Shown here piece by piece: positions 9,767 through 18,516 of a stretch of 35,694 nt of DNA; positions within the stretch are counted from its first letter, which is position 1, and every line of letters begins with the position of its first letter. Under the pieces are notes generated by a model, which saw only the letters and a list, made by a program, of their open reading frames with translations, had not been told where the DNA came from and searched no databases. The stretch lies in assembly GCA_025765595.1 (NCBI GenBank), contig JAIVFH010000273.1, positions 1 through 35,694 of the forward strand, given 5' to 3'. The DNA comes from Obelidium mucronatum (lineage: Eukaryota > Chytridiomycota > Chytridiomycetes > Chytridiales > Chytriomycetaceae). Position numbers and translations under genes: made by a program.

Positions 9767-9832
<66 letters not shown>

Positions 9833-10245
9833 TACATGTTCTCATTTTTTGCTTCTTTCTTTCGGTAAAGCAAACACCCACATGTATGAGATTGATTTCG
9901 GATGGCAATGGATGGCTCGCGTGTTGAACATTAATCCACGAAAGATTACTCCTCAACTGATTTGCAGTTTCCTTCAGGTTAGTCGGCATTAATTCTTGAT
10001 TCTTTCAATTCTTTCAGAGGGTGGATTTAACATCCAGCTTCAAGATTGCCGGACACAGTCTGCTCGAAACCTACAAATCCCAAGCTGTCAAACTATTTGT
10101 GTATCTCTACAAGGTGTTTCTACCAAAAATGATGACCCTGTCTGTTCCAAGTGCAATGAAGCTGCAAATCTTTTTGGAAGAGGACGATAATTTTGTGAAA
10201 ACTGGCAAAATGCCCTTGTTGAAGGGATGTGAGTTGGAGCCTTGA
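8229..10245 (+). CDS. GLE1: GLE1, nuclear pore-associated mRNA export factor
   Basis: Eight exons (8229-8510, 8564-8614, 8665-9000, 9058-9120, 9172-9297, 9347-9737, 9871-9977, 10018-10245) join in phase to give 527 residues, close to the length of yeast Gle1. The N-terminus is GC-rich and Pro/Ala-rich. A charged coiled coil spans about residues 112-165, then Ala- and Pro-rich linkers. The C-terminal half is the conserved GLE1 domain, recognised from the segment with VHPVKAPALAQ, LMKRCPYIVPMY, DDEWETEERYNERM and GMVRFYAGI. In characterised fungi Gle1 sits on the cytoplasmic face of the nuclear pore and, with inositol hexakisphosphate, activates the DEAD-box ATPase Dbp5 to strip proteins from exported mRNA. 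AATAAA overlaps the stop codon. The donor of intron 3 (GTTGGT) is non-consensus but needed for frame. Confidence 0.9.
9768..9830 (+). repeat. 63-nt poly(T) run inside GLE1 intron 6
   Basis: Uninterrupted T from 9768 to 9830. The host intron (9738-9870) is 133 nt, while the other GLE1 introns are 40-57 nt, so the run accounts for the excess. It lies between the donor GTAAGT and the acceptor TAAAG. The true length may be uncertain because homopolymers this long assemble poorly. Confidence 0.95.
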
Positions 10246-10250
10246 ATAAA
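10245..10250 (+). terminator. poly(A) signal AATAAA of GLE1
   Basis: A canonical hexamer whose first base is the last base of the GLE1 stop codon TGA. An unusually short 3' UTR is implied. Confidence 0.5.
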
Positions 10251-10344
10251 AAAGAATTAACTCCATATTATTATACAACAGAGAGACAATTAACAATTAA
10301 CAAGTGTCCCAAACACTCAAAATCGTTTGTTTTTTTTTTTACTT

Positions 10345-11643
10345 TCAATTAACAATCTGGTCCCAAAAGAAGGCTATAAAAAATGCCCCAGCGTTCCAGA
10401 TTCCCTGCGTAGCGAACCCAATTCCCATTGTCATACTCAACCAGAATGGAATCTGCATTCCAGGGATTAATCCCATGATTCGGGCAGCTGTTGCGGGTGT
10501 CCATGAAATAACGAACCCAAACGCAACGATACATGTTTTCGCGATAAGCTTGCGACTTGATGATTGCAGCTTGGCTTCTACCGCCTTCCTACCTTTTTTA
10601 GGCTGAAGCGGGACTGGTGGCGGTGGCGGTGGCGGCGGTAGTGGTATCGTTGGTGGAAGCGGAGGCATTTTCGGCAGTTTATTTGAGTATGTATCGAGTT
10701 CAGTTTCCGAGCCCATGGTGGAAGTAGCTTTAGTAAAATTAGAGTAGGATACTGGTCTAGAAGCGCCCGTCGTCGTCGTCGTCGTCGTCGTCGCAGGAGG
10801 AGGTGTCTTTGTTCCATTCACTTGAATAAGTGAAGATGTCGCCAAGTTTTCTTCGCTGACCAAAACACCGACATGGTCATTGGAATTGAAGAGAGATCTT
10901 GAACCGCCGCCGCCGCCGCCGCCACCGCCTTTGTAACTTATCGACATTGCACTGCCATAGGCGGTGGAACTCGCAATCTCGCTTGTCGCTTTGTTGATCA
11001 TTTTGAAGATTGATATGTAGAGGATTCCGATAATTAGAAAGTGGATCCATAATATCGGGTAGAGCAAGGCGACTCGGAGGTCCTGTTTTTTTTTTGACGC
11101 GTATTATATCAAGTTAATAATTATGTGCAAAAAAAGTGCGCCGCTAGTTTTTTTTTTTACCGCATATTGAGGAGCAATCCAGCACTCAAACGTGGCATCC
11201 CCAATAACATTCCCCCGACGTAAAACAGCCTGACAAACAAACAATGCAACCGTGAAAATCGTTGGAACCCCCCATCCATACAAATGATACGAAATCCAAT
11301 GACTCTCTGCAACTTTACTATTATACTGGATCGTCAAGAAGCAATAGACACAGCACAAAAGACTCCACGTCGAACTCGCGTGTAGACAAAACTGCATAAA
11401 TACTCCTACAACCGTACATAGTGGGATATTGGGGACAATCACGTTTCCAATGCTGAATCCGATGGAGCAAAGAATATCCATGATGGCTAAAGAAAGTTGC
11501 ATGTAGCCTATAGATGTCCGCCGCGATTTTATCAGGAGTACGCATATAATGAGAGCCAGGTTCGAGAGTAATGGTATCGGGGCGATCGCGCGCATTACGA
11601 TTTGGATGCGGGCGAGTTCATCTGGTGTTAATGAAGCCATCAT
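10345..11643 (-). CDS. class E / cAMP-receptor-like 7TM receptor A
   Basis: Two exons (11643-11161 and 11082-10345) are joined at a phase-0 intron (GTAAAA...CAG) and give 406 residues. Seven hydrophobic segments are visible. Family features shared with the next three genes are G-x-MQ-x2-LA-x2-DI in TM2 followed by GN, a TM3 Cys (PLC) paired with an extracellular loop 2 Cys (ECWI), GF-x-ISWTPAT in TM6, and WNAGAF in TM7. These resemble the Dictyostelium cAMP-receptor family (class E), which signals through heterotrimeric G proteins at the plasma membrane; the ligand here is unknown. The third cytoplasmic loop is long and low-complexity (runs of Gly, Thr and Pro). The protein ends about five residues after TM7. 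I chose ATG 11643 by alignment with the paralogs; ATGs at 11664 and 11709 are also in frame. Confidence 0.85.
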
Positions 11644-11879
11644 TCTTTCCTCCTCAAGTTGCATTGTCTGGATTTTTGGAATCCAACACAATGGGGTTAG
11701 GAATGGCAAAAAACAATCAATCGGACCATGAAAAAAAAGTGGCTGGGCGTTGAGATTGGTTTTGACCAGTCTTTATGGAGTAGCTCGCTTTCCCCTTCTC
11801 TCAATGTTTTTATAAAATTTTTTTTTTTTTTTGGATCTCAACCTCTATATACCATCAACTTCCCATCAACGTATTCCAT

Positions 11880-13133
11880 TCAACAATAATAATCCCATAT
11901 CAAACCAATAAGAAACGCGCCACTATTCCATAACCCCGACAACGCGAACCCAACAGCCATAAGAATCGACAACCATTCCGGAACAACCGCGCCAGGCACA
12001 AGTGACAAAATCCTGCTAGCCGTTGCCGGCGTCCATGAAATGACGAATCCGATTGTTATGATACTCGATTTTAGAATCAGTTTCTTGACTGTTTGATTTA
12101 ATCTCTCTTGAGGGCTTGATTTCAGGGATGTAACAGTGCTCCTTTTCCTTACGCTACTTTTGCGTAGCACTGGTGGGGGATTTATTGTTGGGGGTGTTGT
12201 TTGGTGACTTTGCGTTTGACTTTGTGATGGATACACAGTGACTGAGACCCGGTCATCAGTTGCTGCATGATGAATTGTATTTTGGGTTGAATAAGTTGAA
12301 ACCATCGTCGCTGTCTTGTCATGGTAATTAATCGTTCGTGATAAAGAGTTGTGCGGATGATGTATCGACAGTGGTGGAACCTGGAAATAATCATCTTCAC
12401 TCCCATTTTCAGAACGAGACAATTTCGTCGGATTCGGAGGAGAAACAGAGTGAGAAATGCGGGGCGCCGTTATGCTTTGTTTAGATGCTTCCGACGCGCG
12501 GAGTTGCCGCGGATGGACACCACCCCCAAAACTCACTGTAAGCTCCTGATTTGTAACTTGAATCACAATAAAGATTCGGATATAAATAACAAGAATCACG
12601 CAGAAATGAATCCATAATAACGGATAATAGAGAGCCACCCGAAGTTCTGGGTATTTCGCGGATATCCAACACTGATACGTTGCGTCTCCCAATAAAGGAT
12701 CCCCTCGGTTCATGATGACGCCCGACATAAACAAGGCTATTGTCGAGAGGAGCGGGATTCCCCAGCCATACGCGTTATACCACTTCCAATATGAATCTGC
12801 AGTCTTTTGATTGTGGAACACGATAAAGTAGCAGTAGCAGGCAATCAGGGCACTCCAGCATGAACTCGCGTTGATGAAAAATTGGTTCAGTGTTCCAACG
12901 GTATTGCAAAAGGGCTGATTGGTTGCGATCTCGTTCCCAATAATCCATGAAATAGCCAACCATATGTCACTTGTGGCTAGAAAGAACTGCATCCAGCCCA
13001 GGCACGATTGCTTCTTCTTGTGATACACAACCCAGATCATGACACCAAGATTTAGAACTATGGACATTGGGCAAACAATACGCAGCAGAAGACGCAGATC
13101 TTGCAGTGGAGGCATATCAATCAGGATATGCAA
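11880..13133 (-). CDS. class E / cAMP-receptor-like 7TM receptor B
   Basis: An intronless frame of 417 residues, with the start at the first ATG (an internal ATG at residue 7 is equally plausible). TM2 carries GWMQ-x2-LATSDI and GN. The disulfide pair is present (PFCNT at the top of TM3, YQCWIS in loop 2). TM6 is GFVISWTPATASR and TM7 has WNSGAF. The third cytoplasmic loop is about 150 residues of Ser/Thr/Pro/Gln-rich sequence, and the chain ends WDYYC directly after TM7. It lies between paralogs A and C in the same orientation, with gaps of about 200 bp on each side, a tandem duplicate. A cell-surface sensor coupled to G proteins is the likely role; the ligand is not inferable. Confidence 0.87.
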   Translation of the reverse strand: MHILIDMPPLQDLRLLLRIVCPMSIVLNLGVMIWVVYHKKKQSCLGWMQFFLATSDIWLAISWIIGNEIATNQPFCNTVGTLNQFFINASSCWSALIACYCYFIVFHNQKTADSYWKWYNAYGWGIPLLSTIALFMSGVIMNRGDPLLGDATYQCWISAKYPELRVALYYPLLWIHFCVILVIYIRIFIVIQVTNQELTVSFGGGVHPRQLRASEASKQSITAPRISHSVSPPNPTKLSRSENGSEDDYFQVPPLSIHHPHNSLSRTINYHDKTATMVSTYSTQNTIHHAATDDRVSVTVYPSQSQTQSHQTTPPTINPPPVLRKSSVRKRSTVTSLKSSPQERLNQTVKKLILKSSIITIGFVISWTPATASRILSLVPGAVVPEWLSILMAVGFALSGLWNSGAFLIGLIWDYYC

Positions 13134-13345
13134 GACTGTTCTCTCCTCAATCTCTCGCTCTCTCTGTAAATCCCTTTGAAGATCTTGGCCTGGTCCCGAG
13201 CTGCGAAAAAAAATCTATCTGAGCAAAGGGGAACAGATCAGTGCAAGTTTCCCAATCTTTTGTTTTTGTTTCATTTGTGCAGCTTGGTGTTTTTGGTTTA
13301 CGTTAAAAATAATAATCACTATACAAGTATTTTACTTTTCTTATT

Positions 13346-15055
13346 TCAGGAAGTCTGCTGCTGCTGCCAACGATCCCACAAAACACCAATCAAATATGCC
13401 CCACTATTCCAAAACCCAGAAACCGCGAACCCAGCGCCCACAAGAAAATACAAACTCTCTGGAATCTCTGCAGCACCACCACCACCACCGCCACCCCCAG
13501 AACGAAAATCGGATGAAAAAGAAAAAGTGGATATCCGAAGCACAGTTGCCGGAGTCCAAGAAACCAAGAACCCAATTGCAATGAACGCCGTCTTGACGAT
13601 TAATTTTCTTCGTGTGTTTTCGAGCTGTTCGTGAGGCGGAGCCGCTGTTTTTGTGGATGTAGTTGCCGCCGTTGATTTGCGTACATGCAGGTGTTGATGT
13701 TGTTGTTGGTGAGATGCTGAATAGTGGGATATTCTGTCAATTGATTTTTCACTTCTCTTGAGTGTTGGGAACGATGAATGTGTTTGTTGTTGCTGTTGGT
13801 AAGAGGCAGGAGACGGATGCGGTCTCGAGAGTGATACCTGCCGTTGCAATGATGCCGTTTTTTGATGGTGGTTGTCAAGACAGTCCGCGCTCACATGCAG
13901 TATTGGGGATAAAGTCAAATCTCTCTGTTGTTTGTTGGGGACAATGTTCTCTTGTATTGTGTAGGGAAGACTAGTGCTAACAGATCTTCTGATTTCATTG
14001 TTTAAAGGTGCCGGGTGGGGCTGCTGCTGGTTTCCTGGTGGCCTATTTGGCCTTGTGGATACTGTAACAGCGCGGCGTAAGCTTGGTTTTCGAAGATTCG
14101 TCGGATAGTTTGATGGAAATTGGTTCGAAGCTATCGAATCTGGGGTTGAGGTGTCAATATCACCACTAAGGGGTCCTGTCAAACTCTGCTTCATCGCGTT
14201 GGTGGATGTGCAAATGCTTCGAGATCGCCGAATATTTGACTGCTGTAACAAAGATATGTCGAGAGAGCTTTCAATCTGTTGAACTGCGATTGTATCTGAG
14301 CTCAAAACTGCTGGTCTGCTTGTGGTAGTAGCGGTAGAAGGGCCCAAAGGTCCACTGACTGAGCGTTTCATTCGTGTAATTGTTCCGTAATCATAAACGG
14401 AATTTTCGCACACGCTGTTGCTTTGAGAAATCTGGGGTTGTAGTGACACAGTCACACGGACTGATTCCATCAACTCCTTATTTGTCGCTCGAATCATACA
14501 TCCAATGCGGCCATATATAGCAATAGTTGCAATAAAGTGAGCCCATAGTACGGGATAGTAGAATACAAAACGCATTTCGGGATAGCTTTGAGATATCCAA
14601 ATTTCGAACATGGCGTCACCAAAAGCATTCCCACGATTTAAAACGGCCTGACCAACAAAAATTGCGAGCGTCAAAAAAAGAGGAAGACCCCACCCGTATG
14701 CGTTGTAGTACTGCCAATAGGAATCGGCGATCTTGTTGTGTAACACTGTTGTGTAACAGTATACAGCAATCAAGAAACTCCAGCAGGAGCTGGCGACGAG
14801 AAAAAAATGACCTAAGGATCCCAGAGTCATAAGAAGCACCTCGTGGGTGTCAAGCTGATTTCCGATTATCCAACTCGTTGAGATTACTATATCTGAAAGA
14901 GCCAAGTATGATTGCATATATCCCAGCTGCGTTCGTTTTCCCTTTTGCGCAAGAACACAGTAATATATCACGACAAGATTCGAGAGAATAGAGAACGGAC
15001 ACACGAGTCGTAGTAGAAGTCGAATGTCGTCCAGCTGCGCAGCTGCCAATCCCAT
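13346..15055 (-). CDS. class E / cAMP-receptor-like 7TM receptor C, lacking the TM3-loop 2 cysteines
   Basis: An intronless 569-residue member of the array and the longest, because its third cytoplasmic loop is about 280 residues (Ser/Thr/Gln/His-rich with many basic-Ser sites). TM2 has GYMQ-x2-LALSDI and GN, TM6 GFLVSWTPAT, TM7 WNSGAYL. Unlike its three neighbours it has no Cys at the TM3 position (HEVLLMTLG in place of PLC) and none in loop 2 (FEIWIS in place of FECWI), so the usual disulfide cannot form. A glycine run interrupts the loop between TM6 and TM7. It ends with a short Gln/Thr stub. A plasma-membrane receptor role is inferred from the family; the missing cysteines suggest altered ligand-pocket architecture. 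Confidence 0.86.
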   Translation of the reverse strand: MGLAAAQLDDIRLLLRLVCPFSILSNLVVIYYCVLAQKGKRTQLGYMQSYLALSDIVISTSWIIGNQLDTHEVLLMTLGSLGHFFLVASSCWSFLIAVYCYTTVLHNKIADSYWQYYNAYGWGLPLFLTLAIFVGQAVLNRGNAFGDAMFEIWISQSYPEMRFVFYYPVLWAHFIATIAIYGRIGCMIRATNKELMESVRVTVSLQPQISQSNSVCENSVYDYGTITRMKRSVSGPLGPSTATTTSRPAVLSSDTIAVQQIESSLDISLLQQSNIRRSRSICTSTNAMKQSLTGPLSGDIDTSTPDSIASNQFPSNYPTNLRKPSLRRAVTVSTRPNRPPGNQQQPHPAPLNNEIRRSVSTSLPYTIQENIVPNKQQRDLTLSPILHVSADCLDNHHQKTASLQRQVSLSRPHPSPASYQQQQQTHSSFPTLKRSEKSIDRISHYSASHQQQHQHLHVRKSTAATTSTKTAAPPHEQLENTRRKLIVKTAFIAIGFLVSWTPATVLRISTFSFSSDFRSGGGGGGGGAAEIPESLYFLVGAGFAVSGFWNSGAYLIGVLWDRWQQQQTS

Positions 15056-15176
15056 TCTTTTTTTTTGGTGACAATACGGAAGGCCGAGTCATTCGGAGTC
15101 ACTGACTAAATATTGCATACGTTCTTTCTTTCATAAAATGATGTCTTCTTCTTATGAGTGCACTTTGAGCTTATTT

Positions 15177-16282
15177 TTATTCTCGGTCCATTATTAAACT
15201 TACAAAGAACGCCAGTGGATTCCACAATGCAGCTGTTGCCAATCCAGCTGCAACCAGAACATTTAACCAGAAGGGAACGATAGATCCCGGTATGAAAGGA
15301 AGAGTCCTCAATGCAGTGGCCGGTATCCAAGAAATAATAAACCCAATTGTAATAATGAGAGATTTCACCAGCAACTTGTTTCTGGATTTTTGAAGCCTTT
15401 CTACAGCCATCATGGATGAAGGATCAATGGTAGACGACCTCCTTCTCGTATGGCTGATTTTTGGAGGATTGCCACTACTCTCATCTGATGATGTTGAAAT
15501 CGAATTTCGCGTCGGTAGTTGTGGGCTTGGCTTAAAATTATTATTGTTGTCGGTGGCTGTGATTGACTTTGTTCTCTGAGTAGGTGGTGGTACAACTGTG
15601 GAAATATGGGCCGCATTTGCGATTTCGTCGATTCCTCCTTTGGTAGTTCTGATGATGAAAAAGATGCGGGCAAACATGACAAGAGATAAGAGAAAGTGGA
15701 GCCAGAGCGTTGGAAACCACAAGCCTATCCTTATTTCCGGATATGCCGCGGAGATCCAACAAACAAATGTAGCATCGCCTATGAAAGTTGTTTTGAGTGT
15801 TTTTCGTTTTTTTTGCTACTGCGAAGATCCTTTTGGTCAAGCTTACCTATTACATTTCCTCGTCCTAGACCCGCTTGCAACACGAAAAGAATAGCAGTAA
15901 ATAAAAAAGGAAGGCCGAACCCATAGAGATAATAACGCGTCCAATATTGATCTGCCGTTCGGTTGGAATATGTCACTGAAAGAAAGCAATACAAGGAAAC
16001 CAGAAAACTCCAAGACGATCCCACATAGAGAAAAAACTGATGCACAGCTCCTATTACTGTGCATAGTGGTTCGTTTGAAGCAATTTGGTTCCCCAAGGCG
16101 AAATCGATCGACAAGGCAATATCAGCAACTGCCAGAATCCCTTGCATCGTTCCAATCGATTTACGATGACGCGCTTGTCTGAGGAGAGAAACCAAGAGCA
16201 AAATATTGGCCAAAAGAGCAACTGGACAGACGACGTGCATAGCAAGCCGGAGTTGGTTGTTTTCATCTGCTGTAAATCCCAT
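15177..16282 (-). CDS. class E / cAMP-receptor-like 7TM receptor D
   Basis: Two exons (16282-15847 and 15778-15177) are joined by a phase-1 intron (GTAAGC...ATAG) that splits a Gly codon in GNVI-G-DATF and give 345 residues. It is the shortest member: its third cytoplasmic loop is only about 100 residues. It has TM2 GTMQGILAVADI and GN, Cys in TM3 (PLCTV) and in loop 2 (FVCWIS), TM6 GFIISWIPAT and TM7 WNPLAF, and ends MDRE just after TM7. It is the first gene of the array in transcription direction. Its intron is about ten codons upstream of the intron in receptor A, so the two introns are not at the same site. Confidence 0.86.
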
Positions 16283-16561
16283 CAGATCTTGGAGAATAAC
16301 AAATAAAGTGAGAAATAAGAAATAAATCAGGTGTGAGATGGTTAGAGATTAACCGTTTTCTCGTCCATTGCATCCCAAGTTCACTATTCGCGATTTGACC
16401 AATTTGAAACTCATGTAAACTTCACCAAGACAACTGAAATGCTGGAATAACGGCATCAAAGTAAACGAGATGGCAAGACAAGAAGGCGAGTGGAGTCAAG
16501 TGGTCAAGTCTCTCATAAGTTGACTATTCAGGCGTTTTTTGTACGGTTACAAAACATCAAA
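16283..16561. promoter_or_regulatory. divergent region between receptor D and RPL4
   Basis: These 279 bp separate two head-to-head genes and must hold the RPL4 promoter. AT-rich near receptor D. No recognised ribosomal-protein promoter motif was seen. Confidence 0.4.
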
Positions 16562-17862
16562 ATGGTGAGCACCGCACCCACCCATCACCACCACCACCAC
16601 CAACCAGCACCGGGTACAGCGACTGTTGATCGAAGTGCTGCTGTCGCTGCAGCAACTGCGCCGTCGCTGATCGCCGGATGATGGCTGGCTGGCGCTGTCC
16701 CTCCGCAGATGTCCGCGCGATGTGTTCTAACCGCGCTTCTCTTCGCCAGGCCGCTCGTCCAGTCGTCTCTATCTTCTCCAACTCCGGCGACAACTCTGTC
16801 GTTGCCACCGCGCCCCTCCCAGCCGTCTTCACGGCGCCAATCCGTTCCGACATCGTGTCCTTCGTGCACACCAACATGGCCAAGAACAAGCGCCAGGCCT
16901 ACTCCGTCAACGTCGAGGCCGGTCACCAGACTTCTGCCGTCTCCTGGGGTACCGGTCGTGCCGTCGCCCGTATCCCACGTGTGTCCGGAACTGGTACCCA
17001 CCGTGCCGGTCAGGCCGCCTTCGGAAACATGTGTCGCGGTGGTCGCATGTTTGCGCCAACCAAGACCTGGAGAAAGTGGCACGTCAAGACCAACCAGAAC
17101 CAGAAGCGCTTCGCCACTGCCTCCGCCGTGGCTGCCACTGCCCTTCCATCCCTGGTTCTTGCCCGTGGACACAAGATCGAGAAGATCAACGAAGTCCCAC
17201 TTGTCTTGGACACTGCCGTTGAGTCCATCTCCAAGGTCAAGGAAGCCGTTGCCCTCTTGAAGGCCATCAACGCCTACGACGACATTGAGAAGGTTGTCAA
17301 CTCAAAGAAGATCCGTGCCGGAAAGGGAAAGCTCAGAAACCGTCGTCACCGTCAACGTCGTGGTCCTCTCGTTGTCTACAACGAAGACAACGGTCTCACT
17401 AAGGCCTTCCGCAACATCCCAGGTGTTGAGTTGGTCCCAGTCTCTGCCTTGAACCTCCTCCAGTTGGCTCCAGGTGGTCACGTTGGTCGTTTTGTCATCT
17501 GGACTCGTCCAGCCTTTGAGCGTTTGGACTCCATCTGGGGAACCCAAACTGTTGCCTCTGCTCAAAAGAAGGGATACAAGCTCCCATCTTCTGTCTTGGC
17601 CAACCCAGACTTGCCACGTTTGATCAACTCTGACGAAGTCCAAGCCGTTGTTCGTCCAGCTGGACAGAAGGAGACCAAGCGTCCATTCACTCAGCGCAAG
17701 AACCCACTCAAGAACATGGGTGTCCTTGTCCGTTTGAACCCATACGCTCAAACTCTCCGTCGTGCTGAGATCTTGGGCCGTGCTGCTGGTAAGGTTACCA
17801 AGAAGGCTCACGCCAAGAACTCTGCCTACATCAAGACCCTCTTGTCTGAAGACACTGCTTAA
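16562..17862 (+). CDS. RPL4: 60S ribosomal protein L4 (uL4)
   Basis: Two exons: the first is only the start codon (16562-16564), then a 185-nt intron (16565-16749, GTGAGC...CCAG), then 16750-17862, giving 371 residues. This junction restores the family N-terminus MAARPVVS; reading through from an ATG at 16678 would give a non-homologous leader. Conserved uL4 segments are obvious: [41 protein letters not shown], the internal loop lining the exit tunnel, and the basic C-terminus. uL4 is a large-subunit protein that contacts rRNA around the peptide exit tunnel. Codon use is strongly biased to C-ending codons, as expected for a highly expressed gene. An AATAAA follows at 17906. Confidence 0.96.
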
Positions 17863-17905
17863 GTCTAATTTTTAAGTTGTTGGTTTCTTTGATTACGGTT
17901 TTTTC

Positions 17906-17911
17906 AATAAA
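17906..17911 (+). terminator. poly(A) signal AATAAA of RPL4
   Basis: A canonical hexamer 44 nt after the stop codon, within an AT-rich 3' UTR. Confidence 0.65.
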
Positions 17912-18009
17912 ACGCGGACTTTTGTTGGTCCAAGAGTTTTGTCTTTGATATGATCTTCGTTTTTACATCGTTTTTATTGAAGAAAACCCAGGACGAGCGA
18001 AAAAGGCTT

Positions 18010-18445
18010 TATTTGTCTGGAGGACTTGTTACGACTTTCGGCTGATTCGTGCCCACCACCGCATCGGGAGCAATGAAATTCCAAACCAACCGCATTCCCT
18101 ACATTCTCTACTACCGCCAGAGCCGAAACACACATTCAAGCCAGTTGTTGCTGCAAGTGCCAACTTTTCCCAAGCATTGAAAACATTCTTAAGCTTCACA
18201 TACTTTCCAACTATTGCGCGCGCAAATGCCTTGGGCTATTATTGATTTTCAATGAGCTGCAAAAAAGTCAATGCAGCCAGCTATTAATGGTTGCATTTGG
18301 ATAAACCGAGCGTTTCCACAGAGAGGAACAAATTGCTTAATGCTGAAAGACTTCTTTTGTAGCTTCATCAAGAGTTTTTATCGTTGAAGCAGTAGATGAG
18401 CTCAACGATTGAAAGAAAGACAGCCGGAAAGGGGGAGAAACAAGA
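18010..18445 (-). pseudogene. decayed partial tandem copy of the BTB gene
   Basis: No open frame is present, but minus-strand translation in shifting frames matches the neighbouring BTB protein in order. SPFPAVFLSIVELIY (about 18443-18395) matches PPFPNAFRTILELIY. QFVPLCGNARFIQMQ matches HFLPLFENAQFFQMQ. KYVKLKNVFNAW matches EYVKLEQVTKAM. GLNVCF matches GLDVCV. HCSRCG (about 18076-18055) matches DCSRCG. In-frame stops (for example in the copy of the YDSDEPDD region) and frameshifts are present. A block equal to roughly 50-60 residues of the live gene, between the RFFSK and EYVK regions, is missing. It is a direct tandem duplicate in the same orientation, downstream of its parent, and non-functional as a protein. 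Confidence 0.85.
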
Positions 18446-18516
18446 CTAATTTTTTTGTTTTGATTACAATCCAAAAAAAAAAAAAAAAAAGGTGGATAGG
18501 GGATTGAAATCCAACT

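Noticed and set aside
16565..16749. Possible intronic C/D-box snoRNA in the RPL4 intron
   Set aside because: RPL4 introns host snoRNAs in animals, but I found no paired box C and box D with terminal stem here.
16585..17172. 195-codon minus-strand frame over RPL4
   Set aside because: Gly/Thr/Val-rich shadow of a highly biased ribosomal protein gene; it also crosses the RPL4 intron.
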